Below, piece by piece: positions 1-7,607 of a stretch of 64,000 nt of DNA. A program made the translations under genes and the position numbers. Every line of letters begins with the position of its first letter. Position 1 is the stretch's first letter. Source of the DNA: Rhodocyclaceae bacterium (lineage in GTDB: Bacteria; Pseudomonadota; Gammaproteobacteria; Burkholderiales; Rhodocyclaceae); NCBI GenBank assembly GCA_016791115.1, contig JAEUNL010000013.1, forward strand, positions 29,977 through 93,976, in the 5' to 3' direction. The notes beneath the pieces were generated by a model. That model was not told the DNA's origin, searched no databases, and worked only from the letters and a program-made list of their open reading frames with translations.

Positions 1-43
1 AAGCAGCACCTGCCCTGGGCCCCGTCCAAGCCGGATTAGCGTC

Positions 44-604
44 TTAATCCCGGAACAGCCAGGGGCGCAGCAGTCCGACCAGTCGCGGCATGATCAGCCA
101 GGTCATCAGCGCCACGATCAGCGCGGTCAGGATGGCGGTGCGCAGCAGGAAGGGCAGGGCGGCGAGTGCCGGCGCGACGAACCACAGCACGAGCGACACC
201 GTCGGAAAGATGCCGAGCCAGGTCGCGACAGCCATTTTCCAGCGCACCGGGGCATGATTCGCGGGTGCGGCCGGCAGCGCGAACCAGGCCTCGAGTCCGC
301 TGAGCAGGCGGTAATCGGGATCTCCCTCGGCAACCGCGTGCAGGCGCGCATGCCAGGTCTGGCGCATGTCGGACACGTCCCACGCATCGAGGTGCTGCTG
401 CGAATCGAAGCGCAATACGACTTGGTATTCGCCACCGGCCGATTCAGGTGGAATCATGTCCGCGCCGCGAAAGCCGCGGAACTTGGCCACCTCGACGAAC
501 ATGCCGCGCAGTACGGCTTCGTATGCGGCCTCGCAGCCCGGTTTGGCACGGCGACGTGCGATGCGGGTGACGGGATTCGGTTGCGGGGAGTCGGGTTGGC
601 TCAT
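44..604 (-). CDS. ABM-domain protein with C-terminal membrane anchor
   Basis: A protein of about 186 residues. Residues ~10-105 look like an antibiotic-biosynthesis-monooxygenase (ABM) dimeric alpha/beta-barrel domain: an early IARRRAKPGCE strand, then FRGFRG and a QYQV-like strand followed by FDSQQHLDAW. Residues ~125-180 hold two hydrophobic helices, so it is probably an inner-membrane protein with the ABM domain in the cytoplasm. Such ABM-plus-two-helix proteins are common and biochemically uncharacterised; no substrate can be assigned. The ATG at 604 is preferred over a GTG three codons upstream, although neither has a strong Shine-Dalgarno. It stands alone. Confidence 0.7.
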   Translation of the reverse strand: MSQPDSPQPNPVTRIARRRAKPGCEAAYEAVLRGMFVEVAKFRGFRGADMIPPESAGGEYQVVLRFDSQQHLDAWDVSDMRQTWHARLHAVAEGDPDYRLLSGLEAWFALPAAPANHAPVRWKMAVATWLGIFPTVSLVLWFVAPALAALPFLLRTAILTALIVALMTWLIMPRLVGLLRPWLFRD

Positions 605-933
605 GGTGTGCACCGGGTGGACATACGGATACGCCCGCCCATTTTATAGGGTGCAGCGTCGACGGTCGAAAGGCAGACGTGGGCCGATCCGCATTACGAA
701 ACCGGACCCGGCTTCGCGGCGCAGCGTTTCGGCGAGCAGGCCGGAGAGCCTGATCGATAGGGCGTCTGCGGCCTGCCATGCCTGCGGGGCTCATGGAATG
801 GCGCGAGTGGCGCTGGCATGCCGAAGAGCGGCCCTCCATGCGGCTTGTGGCGCAGGTCGCTGCGAGACGGGCTACCTTGCGCAGGCGGTAGGTCCGCTGC
901 TCGCGGACAGACGCGAGGCGTCCGCGACTGATG
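605..933. other. gene-free interval
   Basis: About 330 bases between the ABM gene and the TDT carrier, both on the minus strand. Open frames crossing it have no recognisable protein features and are arginine/serine-rich in the way of off-frame GC-rich DNA. I see no convincing hairpin, RNA gene or promoter. Confidence 0.4.
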
Positions 934-1881
934 CTATGGCGGCTTCGGCAGGAACTGGCCTGAGAGCAGCAGGACGGCGGTTTTCCACGTTAGATAGCCG
1001 ATGAATGCGTTGGCGCAGAGAAATATCGGCAATGCCAGGAAACGGGCCGCGTCCACGCCGCTGACGGCAAGCTTGAGAGCGCAGATCGTTGTCGCCGCAA
1101 TTCCGAATGTGTAGGCCCAGTAGGACATGACGAACGGTTGCTCGCCCAGCCATGGCCGCAATCGGATTCCCAACAACAACTGAAACAGTCCATACCCCCA
1201 CAGCATGAGCAGCCAGGGTTCGTGGGCGCCCGGCGACAGCATCAGGCATGCCATCGCGCACACGACGGCCGGTGCGAACTGGATGCCGAGCAGCGGTCTT
1301 TGCGGCACCGGTAGCGGTTCCGGGACGAGCAGCCTGTGGATCATCAGCGATTCCAGGGCTAACCACGAAAAAACGCCCGCACCGACAAAGAGCCAGCCCC
1401 AGGACGGCATCCCGAGTGCGCCCAGGATCGCACCAGAGGTGAAATTGCCGGCCACGGTTGGCAGATAGACGGTCGGCAACGTGTCCATCGGGCTGCGCCC
1501 GCCCCGCCAAAGCGTTCCGGTATGCCATAGCGAGAACAAGAGATGTCCACCAATCGCGCCGGCAGCGAGGATTTCGGCGGCGAGCCGTGAATAGGGCAAG
1601 GCTGCGATGGCGATCAGCATCGTTGCGACGGCGATCAGCGCCGGAGTGCCGCCCTGTACCGGATGTTCCGCCTCGATGCGCACGTATTGCGGTTGCTGGA
1701 TCGCCTGAGAGAGATAAACGATCAGCAGCGCGGCCCACACTAGTATGGAGAGCACAAGCACGCTCTCGCCGATGACGCTCGGCAGCCCCCACAGGGTCGA
1801 GGCAACGCGCCAAGCCTGCCCCATTCCGGAAAGACCGAGCACCATGCCGAAAAACGAAGCGGGGAGCCGTGCGGATGCCAT
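934..1881 (-). CDS. TDT-family (TehA/SLAC1/Ssu1-like) membrane carrier
   Basis: A protein of 315 residues with about ten hydrophobic helices from residue ~8 to the end. The pattern (short N-terminus, then FFGMVLGLSGMGQAW, repeated helix pairs, and WAYTFGIAATTICAL near the C-terminus) is that of the tellurite-resistance/dicarboxylate transporter family, which also includes sulfite efflux pumps (Ssu1) and SLAC1 anion channels. The ATG at 1881 is chosen because the longer frame upstream is low-complexity and runs into the next gene. The substrate is not deducible; sulfite or another anion is possible given the sulfur genes nearby, but that is inference. Confidence 0.75.
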   Translation of the reverse strand: MASARLPASFFGMVLGLSGMGQAWRVASTLWGLPSVIGESVLVLSILVWAALLIVYLSQAIQQPQYVRIEAEHPVQGGTPALIAVATMLIAIAALPYSRLAAEILAAGAIGGHLLFSLWHTGTLWRGGRSPMDTLPTVYLPTVAGNFTSGAILGALGMPSWGWLFVGAGVFSWLALESLMIHRLLVPEPLPVPQRPLLGIQFAPAVVCAMACLMLSPGAHEPWLLMLWGYGLFQLLLGIRLRPWLGEQPFVMSYWAYTFGIAATTICALKLAVSGVDAARFLALPIFLCANAFIGYLTWKTAVLLLSGQFLPKPP

Positions 1882-2065
1882 CAATGGGTTCGGGATGAAA
1901 CTCCGCGCAATGTTAGCGAATGTCGCGCGCGAACGTGGGAAGTACCTTGTGCCGTGACGTTTCCCGATCCCGCGTGGCGCGCACTGCAGCCTCGGCCGAT
2001 CGGATGTCGGGCAGGCGGTCGCACAGCGATCCGGCCGATGCAAGCCGGCCGGACCGCCCGAAAAC

Positions 2066-4117
2066 TCAATCCTCGTCGGCCGCGCCCTTGAACTGCGAAG
2101 CGAGATGCTGTTGCACGCCGGGCGGCACCTGCGCGTAGTGGCTGAAGCTGACGTCATAGGCACCGCGCCCGCCGGTCAGCGACTTCAAACGTGACTGGTA
2201 TTCGTTGATCTCGGCCAGCGGCACCTGTGCCGATATCGCCGTGGTGCCGGGGCCGCGCCCTTCGGTGCCTGTCACGTGGCCACGCCGCGCGGCGAGGTCG
2301 CCGGTGAGGTCGCCGATCGAAGGGTCGGGCGCGAGGATGTGAATGTCGACCATCGGTTCGAGCACGATCGGACTGGCGCGCCGGATCGCTTCGGCTGCCG
2401 CCTTGCGGCCGGCGGTGAAAAAGGCGACTTCCTTGCCGTCGACCGAGTGCGTCTTGCCATCGAACACCGTGACGCGCAGGTCCTCGACCGGAAAGCCCGC
2501 CAGCACGCCATCGGCCAGCGCCTGGCGCACGCCTTTTTCGACTGCCGGCATGAATACGCCCGGAATCGCGCCGCCCTTGACGTGGTCGACGAACTCGAAG
2601 CCCGCGCCGCGTTCGAGTGGCTCGACGCGCAAGGCGACTTCGCCAAACTGGCCGGCGCCGCCGCTCTGCTTCTTGTGGCGGTAAGTGAATTCCGACTGCC
2701 CGGTGACGGTTTCGCGATAGGGAATGCGCGGCGGCCTGGTGTCGAGTTCGAGCTTGTATTGCTGTTCCAGTCGCGCGAGGTTGGCGCGCAGATGGGTCTC
2801 GCCGAGGCCGCGGATCACGGTCTCGTGGCTCGTCGGGTGGCGCTCGACGCGGAAGCAGGGATCTTCCAGTTCGATCTTGTGCAGCACGTCGAACAGGCGC
2901 TGTTCGTCGCCCTTTCGCCGCGTTTCCACCGCCAGCCCCTGCATCGGCACCGGGAACTCTAGCGGCTTGAGGTGGATGTGGTCTTCCTCATGCGAATCGT
3001 GCAACACGCAGTCGAAGGCAATTTCCTCCACTTTGGCGACCGCGCCGATCTCACCGGGCCCAAGCGATTCGACCTCGACATAGTCCTTGCCCTGCAGGCG
3101 GTAGAGGTGGCCGACGCGGAAGGCGCGCTTGCCGTCGCCAACGAACAATTGCGTGTCGCGCCGTATGGTTCCCTGATGGACGCGGAAAACGCCGAGCTTG
3201 CCGACATAGGGGTCGATCACCACCTTGAAAACGTGGGCGAGCACATGCCGGCCTTCCTCCGGAACCGCCTGAAAGGACTCGGCCGCGACGCCCGGCGCGC
3301 CGCGCCAGAACGGAGGCGGGTTGCCTTCCAGCGGGCTTGGCGCGAGGTGCGCAAGCACGTCGAGCAACTCGCGCAATCCGGCCCCAGTGCGCGAAGAAAC
3401 GAACAGGATCGGGATCAGGTGGCCCTCGCGCATGGCCTTTTCGAACGGGGCGTGCAGTTCATCTGGCGACGGGTCGGCGCCATCCTCGAGATAGCGCGCA
3501 AGCAGCGTTTCGTCTTCCTCGACGATGGTGTCGATCAACGCACGGTGTGCCGCCGCCGCAGACTCGAAATCGGTCTCGCCATCGCCGTGGCCAAGCAATT
3601 CCACCATGTCGCTGCGGCCATGTGCCGGCAGGTCGAGCAACATGCAGGCATTGCCGAAGCGCTGCCGGATGTCGGCCACCAGCGCGGGCAAGTCGACGTT
3701 GTCAGCCTCGATCTTGTTGATCACGATCATGCGGCACAGGCCGCGTTCCCCTGCACGCCGCATCATGCGTTCGGTGGACAGCTCGATACCCGCCTGCGCG
3801 TTGATCACCACCAGCGCGGTATCGGCGGCCGCCAGCGCAGCAATTGCCTGCCCGGCGAAATCCGGGTATCCCGGGGTGTCGATCAACTGGATCTGGCGAT
3901 CGTTCCAGGTAAAGCCCGCGACAGCGCTCGTGAGCGAGTGCCCGAAGGCCTTCTCCAGCGGATCGAAATCGCAGACCGTGTTGCCGCGCTCCACGCTGCC
4001 GCGCCCTGTTATCGCGCCCGCGGCGGCCAGCAGGGCTTCGGCCAGCGTGGTCTTGCCCGCAGCGCCGTGGCCAACGAGGACGACCGCTCTGCGGTTTGCG
4101 ATGTTGTCGTGATTCAT
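2066..4117 (-). CDS. fusA2: elongation factor G-like GTPase (second EF-G type)
   Basis: A protein of 683 residues with full translational-GTPase architecture: P-loop GHGAAGKTT near the N-terminus, switch region with DTPGYPDF (G3), NKIE in place of the usual NKxD (G4), then EF-G domains II-V including a GVFMPAVEKGVRQA segment of domain IV. The length and the G4 variant match the EF-G-like family found beside the canonical fusA in many bacteria; its exact role (ribosome rescue or an alternative translocase) is unsettled. The ATG at 4117 has an AGGGGG ribosome-binding site. No ribosomal-protein genes flank it, supporting a non-canonical copy. Confidence 0.85.
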   Translation of the reverse strand: MNHDNIANRRAVVLVGHGAAGKTTLAEALLAAAGAITGRGSVERGNTVCDFDPLEKAFGHSLTSAVAGFTWNDRQIQLIDTPGYPDFAGQAIAALAAADTALVVINAQAGIELSTERMMRRAGERGLCRMIVINKIEADNVDLPALVADIRQRFGNACMLLDLPAHGRSDMVELLGHGDGETDFESAAAAHRALIDTIVEEDETLLARYLEDGADPSPDELHAPFEKAMREGHLIPILFVSSRTGAGLRELLDVLAHLAPSPLEGNPPPFWRGAPGVAAESFQAVPEEGRHVLAHVFKVVIDPYVGKLGVFRVHQGTIRRDTQLFVGDGKRAFRVGHLYRLQGKDYVEVESLGPGEIGAVAKVEEIAFDCVLHDSHEEDHIHLKPLEFPVPMQGLAVETRRKGDEQRLFDVLHKIELEDPCFRVERHPTSHETVIRGLGETHLRANLARLEQQYKLELDTRPPRIPYRETVTGQSEFTYRHKKQSGGAGQFGEVALRVEPLERGAGFEFVDHVKGGAIPGVFMPAVEKGVRQALADGVLAGFPVEDLRVTVFDGKTHSVDGKEVAFFTAGRKAAAEAIRRASPIVLEPMVDIHILAPDPSIGDLTGDLAARRGHVTGTEGRGPGTTAISAQVPLAEINEYQSRLKSLTGGRGAYDVSFSHYAQVPPGVQQHLASQFKGAADED

Positions 4118-4313
4118 GCCGTATTCCCCCTGATTCGCACCGTCGCGCGGCACGAGTTGATTGTCATTGAAGCGAAATCGACGGGCGCCGTTGGCAGCGC
4201 GTATCGTTCGCAGATTGGCGAATCGGGGCTGTGAGGTCAAGAGCGCATGCGTCGGCCGCAGCCGATGGAGCGCAAGACGCTGATGCGGCGATGTTTATGC
4301 GCGCCCGGCGGTA

Positions 4314-5246
4314 CTAGGGCCGTTGTTGCGGCGAGGCGACGCGATCGAGGTAGCGCGCACGGAACAGCAGGCGAGGGCGGCTCGGGTCATCGCGGAATCC
4401 GTTGCGCGTATGCAGGACGTTGTTGCAGATCAAGCCCGATCCGGGTTCGAGCCGGGCACGCAGGATCCAGGGGAGCGGCGCGTCGAGCATTTCGGCAAGA
4501 CGGCGCACGGCGGCCTGCGTCAGGGCATCGTTCTTCCACTCGATGCTGGTGGTGCGGGCGGTGTAGCGCATGTGCAATTGCCCGTCTTCGGGATCGACGT
4601 GGAACACCGGACCCGTCTCTTCGGCGCGCGCGGTCCCGTTCGCATCCTCGCGGCAGGGGATTCGCATCGCATCGGGTGCCGACAGCGCCGCGACGAATTC
4701 GGGGTTCTCGTCGCGCAGCAGGATGTAGGCCATCTCGTGGTCGAGCAATGCGTTGTCCCCACCATCGGCGGCATCCCGGACGCAGTGCAGGACCATCGAC
4801 CGGATCTGTCTCGACGGCGGGTTGTAGTAGCCATCGGTGTGCCAGCGGATCGGCCGGTCGGTATACGGAATGAACTCGCCGCGCCCGGTCGACTCGCCGA
4901 CCTCGAGCCGGCTGACACCGTCGTCGTCGGCGAGCCAGTTTGCGTCCAGGCGCCGCAGCCCGAACTGCGCCGCAAGCCGGCGCGGCAGGGCGTTGTCGTC
5001 GCGCTCGTCCGCGCTTGCATAGATCGCCATGTTGGCCTGGCGGCAGCGATCGGCTATTGCGCCGTGTTCCACGGGTGTCAGGCGCCCGAGGTCGCGAACC
5101 TCGACGATCAGATCGGATACGCTTGTCGGTGCGCATTCGAGTTTCCAATCCCGCCAGCGCAGGTAGCTGTCGACGTCTCGAAGGGAGAAAGGCGAATGGC
5201 CGGCGTAGCGGCGATGGATCGCCTCGGTTGACGGTGTCAGCATCAT
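4314..5246 (-). CDS. TauD/TfdA-like Fe(II)/2-oxoglutarate-type dioxygenase
   Basis: A protein of 310 residues. The HxD of a facial triad is visible as His136-Thr-Asp138 in RWHTDGYYNPP, with the distal His279 in NNVLHTR and a 2-oxoglutarate-binding Arg candidate in the following SRPRLLFRARY segment. Family members hydroxylate small molecules such as taurine, gamma-butyrobetaine or trimethyllysine; the substrate here is unknown. It starts with tandem ATG codons (5246 and 5243) overlapping the stop of the upstream gene, so it is translationally coupled as the last gene of the sqr operon. An oxygenase is an unexpected end to a sulfur-transfer operon; a sulfonate or other organosulfur substrate would fit but is not shown. 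Confidence 0.75.
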   Translation of the reverse strand: MMLTPSTEAIHRRYAGHSPFSLRDVDSYLRWRDWKLECAPTSVSDLIVEVRDLGRLTPVEHGAIADRCRQANMAIYASADERDDNALPRRLAAQFGLRRLDANWLADDDGVSRLEVGESTGRGEFIPYTDRPIRWHTDGYYNPPSRQIRSMVLHCVRDAADGGDNALLDHEMAYILLRDENPEFVAALSAPDAMRIPCREDANGTARAEETGPVFHVDPEDGQLHMRYTARTTSIEWKNDALTQAAVRRLAEMLDAPLPWILRARLEPGSGLICNNVLHTRNGFRDDPSRPRLLFRARYLDRVASPQQRP

Positions 5247-5854
5247 TCGCCGCTGGTGCCGGTCCGCGCCCGGGCCGGATTGGGCTCTTCGCCGAGCAGC
5301 CCGCGCATGCCCTTGCGCATCAGCGCGACGGCTTCGGGTGCCTCCAGTTCCATCACTTGATCGTGCACCCACACCTTGTCGCGTTCTCGCAGTACATGCG
5401 TCAGGTGGTCCGCCAGGTAGCGCAGGAAGCCGTATTCGATCGAAGTGTCGCTGAAGTCGAAATCGGCGTAGTCGGCGGACCGCAGATTGAGACGATCGAT
5501 GAAGGCACTCTTGAACCGAGTCACGCCGTCGCCCGGCACCGGACCGCCAAGCAGATCGTTGTGATTGTCCGCCAGAATCTCGCCGAGGCGATTGGCCATC
5601 GACGAGGTGAAATCGACGCGCAGCTGCGGGCCGAGATGCGAGTACGCAATCCGGTCACCGATCTGAACCAGAAAGATCAGCCACTCCGCAAGAAACGCGA
5701 AGTATTGTTCACCGGGTTCGATCTCGAAGTCGGCGCGACGCATGTTCTTGAGGACATTCTGCGCGATGCGCCAGGCGATGAACGCGCTCGCGCCAGCGAT
5801 CTCTCGCGTGCTTTTCGGCTTCTCTTCCCTGAACCAGTGGCTTTTGATGCGCAT
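5243..5854 (-). CDS. unrecognised 203-residue protein of the sqr operon
   Basis: A soluble-looking protein with no signal peptide or clear membrane helix and no cysteine. A basic N-terminus (MRIKSHWFREEKPKS) is followed by helices rich in aromatic residues (ISFIAWRIAQNV-like, EQYFAFLAEWLIFLVQIGDR), a DFDFSDTSIEYGFLRYLADH segment, and an Ala/Arg-rich tail. I do not recognise a family. It lies 28 bases after the tandem TusA gene and overlaps the dioxygenase start by ATGA, so it is co-expressed with sulfur-transfer proteins. The start at 5854 is chosen because the longer frame overlaps the TusA gene and is Ser/Arg-rich noise. Confidence 0.65.
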   Translation of the reverse strand: MRIKSHWFREEKPKSTREIAGASAFIAWRIAQNVLKNMRRADFEIEPGEQYFAFLAEWLIFLVQIGDRIAYSHLGPQLRVDFTSSMANRLGEILADNHNDLLGGPVPGDGVTRFKSAFIDRLNLRSADYADFDFSDTSIEYGFLRYLADHLTHVLRERDKVWVHDQVMELEAPEAVALMRKGMRGLLGEEPNPARARTGTSGE

Positions 5855-5882
5855 GGCCCGACGTTCCCGTGGCAAACAGGAC

Positions 5883-6368
5883 TCAACCCTTCGCGATGTA
5901 GAACTCGTACTCGCCGGGTGCGATCTCGATCGAATCGAGCAGGTGGAAGCCGGTCTGCTGGGCCCACCCGGCAATGTCGCCCTTGACGCCCGGACAGTCG
6001 CTGACCAGTCGCAGCACTTCCCCGACGTTCATGCTGCCCAGCAACTTCCTGGCTTCGACGATCGGCCCCGGGCAGACCGTGCCGCGCAGGTCGAGCACTG
6101 CGTTGGCCTGGGGACGTGTCGGCCGCCCCTTGCGGATGTAGTAGCCCAGTCCGCCGTCGCCACGCTTTTCGGTTGCGATGACCTGGTTGCCGGTAACGCG
6201 CGACCACGCGAACAGATCCGCTTCGGTGCCCGGGCAGTCCGAGATCAAGAGGAGGACCTGGCCTTCGGCAAGATCGTCCACGATTCGCTTTGCGCCGACC
6301 AGCGGCCCCGGGCAGGTTGCCCCTTTGACGTCCAGCGTCACGTTGGCGGTGGGAACGGTCGTGGTCAT
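5883..6368 (-). CDS. tandem TusA-TusA (SirA-like) sulfur-carrier protein
   Basis: A protein of 161 residues made of two TusA-fold domains about 80 residues apart. Each has the CPGP motif (Cys19 and Cys99; canonical TusA has CPxP) and a second cysteine in a DCPG motif (Cys45 and Cys125) followed by a DxxxW turn. Each domain ends in a YYIRKG or FYIAKG strand like normal TusA. Known TusA proteins pass persulfide sulfur between rhodaneses, DsrE-type proteins and TusE/DsrC; a covalent two-domain carrier with four cysteines could hold or relay two sulfurs, which is inference. The ATG at 6368 has a GAGGAG ribosome-binding site. It lies between the DsrC-like gene (9-base gap) and an unknown gene. Confidence 0.85.
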   Translation of the reverse strand: MTTTVPTANVTLDVKGATCPGPLVGAKRIVDDLAEGQVLLLISDCPGTEADLFAWSRVTGNQVIATEKRGDGGLGYYIRKGRPTRPQANAVLDLRGTVCPGPIVEARKLLGSMNVGEVLRLVSDCPGVKGDIAGWAQQTGFHLLDSIEIAPGEYEFYIAKG

Positions 6369-6377
6369 TGCGTCTCC

Positions 6378-6707
6378 TCAGTAACCGCCCTTGCCGTAGG
6401 GCTGGGGCAATCCCGCGATGCGAGCGCCCTGCTTTGCAGGGCCGAGCGGGAACAGGTCGTACAGGTACTTGCTGTCTGCGGCCGGGTTGATCTCCTGCAT
6501 CTCCTTCAGCATTGTGCGAAAGTTCGGGCTGTGACCCTGTTCGCGATAGCTGTCTCGCAGGTAACCGATCACCTGCCAGTGATCTTCGGTCAATTCGATG
6601 CCTTCCGCGCCGGCTATGGCGTGCGACGCCGCGTCGTCGAAATTCGGCTCGACGAGATAGCCATCGGCATCCGTTTCCAGTTCGTTTCCATTCACCATGA
6701 TTCCCAT
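6378..6707 (-). CDS. DsrC/TusE-family protein lacking both redox cysteines
   Basis: A protein of 109 residues with a clear DsrC fold signature: NGNELETDADGYLV at the start, LTEDHWQVIGYLRD in the middle and YLYDLFPLGPAKQGARIAGLP near the end. True DsrC carries two cysteines in its flexible C-terminal arm; here the first position is Gly (KQGARIAG) and the arm ends in GKGGY without cysteine. It therefore cannot form the DsrC trisulfide and may act as a binding or regulatory relative. The ATG at 6707 follows an AGGAGAG ribosome-binding site. It is co-transcribed with the tandem TusA gene. Confidence 0.85.
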   Translation of the reverse strand: MGIMVNGNELETDADGYLVEPNFDDAASHAIAGAEGIELTEDHWQVIGYLRDSYREQGHSPNFRTMLKEMQEINPAADSKYLYDLFPLGPAKQGARIAGLPQPYGKGGY

Positions 6708-6746
6708 GCTTCGGCTCTCCTGCATTTCCCGGACGGCGCTTCCTTT

Positions 6747-7364
6747 TCAGTGCAGACCGGAGATCTCCTTGTGCTGAATCAGAATGCCGCAGCCGAGATG
6801 CCGCGCCCTGCCAAGTCCTACGCATTGCAGCCAAAGGGACTGGTCGAGCGGCACGTCATGCAGCGCGACGGCGAAACCGGCGACTTCGCTACCGGAAACT
6901 CGTGAGGCGCGTCGCCGGCCGCAGATGAAACGGCACCCGATGCCGAGCCGCGCGAGTTCGCGCGCGATGTCGGCCTGGAAGCGCGTTTCCTCCGACGACC
7001 CGGTCGAGACGAAATCGGCATACAGCGTCGACGCGAGCGGCAGGGTGCGAATGTGCGAGGCCCCCACGCGAAGCGGGTGACCGGCGACGTCGAGCGTTTC
7101 GCCCTCGAGCGCCTGCGCATCCTGCCGGCGATGTTCAGGCACGCGCAACACCAGTTTTGCCCGGCGCGGAAGCAGCGTCATTCCGTAGTTCGTATGCGCG
7201 GCGCGAATCGCGTGGATGCCTGCAGTAGGCTCGGAGGGTAGCCAGGTCAACAATGCGGACACCGCGAGCCAAAGCGCTTCACGATGATCCTGGGGCAGAT
7301 CCTCGCCCTGAAGGTCGAACACCTGATCCACCATGGACGAATAGTCGTCGGGTGCCATCGTCAT
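6747..7364 (-). CDS. orphan Cas6-like (Cas6/Cmx6, I-MYXAN type) protein
   Basis: A protein of 205 residues. The N-terminal strand (VDQVFDLQGEDLPQDHREAL), the AGIHAIRAAHTN segment with His51 and His57, and above all the C-terminal glycine-rich loop GLGRARHLGCG (GxGxxxxxGxG, residues ~183-193) resemble the small Cas6 family annotated as Cas6/Cmx6. Cas6 enzymes cut CRISPR precursor RNA, but no CRISPR array or other cas gene is present in the window. The gene overlaps the preceding 78-residue gene by ATGA and sits in the sqr operon, so a role on another RNA, or a non-nuclease role of the RAMP fold, is likelier than CRISPR immunity. The family call is from motif memory and is moderately sure. Confidence 0.6.
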   Translation of the reverse strand: MTMAPDDYSSMVDQVFDLQGEDLPQDHREALWLAVSALLTWLPSEPTAGIHAIRAAHTNYGMTLLPRRAKLVLRVPEHRRQDAQALEGETLDVAGHPLRVGASHIRTLPLASTLYADFVSTGSSEETRFQADIARELARLGIGCRFICGRRRASRVSGSEVAGFAVALHDVPLDQSLWLQCVGLGRARHLGCGILIQHKEISGLH

Positions 7365-7597
7365 TCCGCACTCCGCATTTCCATTTCCGATAGTTGCTGC
7401 GTTGCCCACTGTTCCATGGACTTGCCCCATTTCGACGCAGTGACGGCATCGATGTCGAATATGGTGAAACGCTTGCCTTCCCGGATGCGAACGCGGAGAA
7501 GCGGAGCGCCGCCGCCATCGAAGACGACTTCCTGAAGTTCGATTTGCTGCCCGCCCCACGGTACCGTGAAGCCGGCAATCGGACGAGGCGCGTGCAA
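7361..7597 (-). CDS. small unknown protein between sqr and the Cas6-like gene
   Basis: A protein of 78 residues: a short beta-rich N-terminal half (FTVPWGGQQIELQEVVFDGGGAP split by charged strands LLRVRIREGKRFTIFDID) and a helical C-terminal half with SKWGKSMEQWATQQL. No cysteine, no membrane segment, no family recognised. The likely start is TTG at 7597, because the only in-frame start after the sqr stop with a good ribosome-binding site (GAGGT, 7-base spacing) is this one. It ends in an ATGA overlap with the Cas6-like gene. The tight coupling argues the two products act together. Confidence 0.65.
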   Translation of the reverse strand: MHAPRPIAGFTVPWGGQQIELQEVVFDGGGAPLLRVRIREGKRFTIFDIDAVTASKWGKSMEQWATQQLSEMEMRSAE

Positions 7598-7607
7598 GGT
7601 GATGACC

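Noticed and set aside
1460..1475. ATAGACG copy inside the TDT carrier gene
   Set aside because: It lies within coding sequence, lacks the CCC-N4or5-GG context and precedes no start at the common distance.
2972..4234. Long frame antisense to the EF-G-like gene
   Set aside because: It mirrors codon bias of the GC-rich real gene, and the real gene has complete GTPase motifs.
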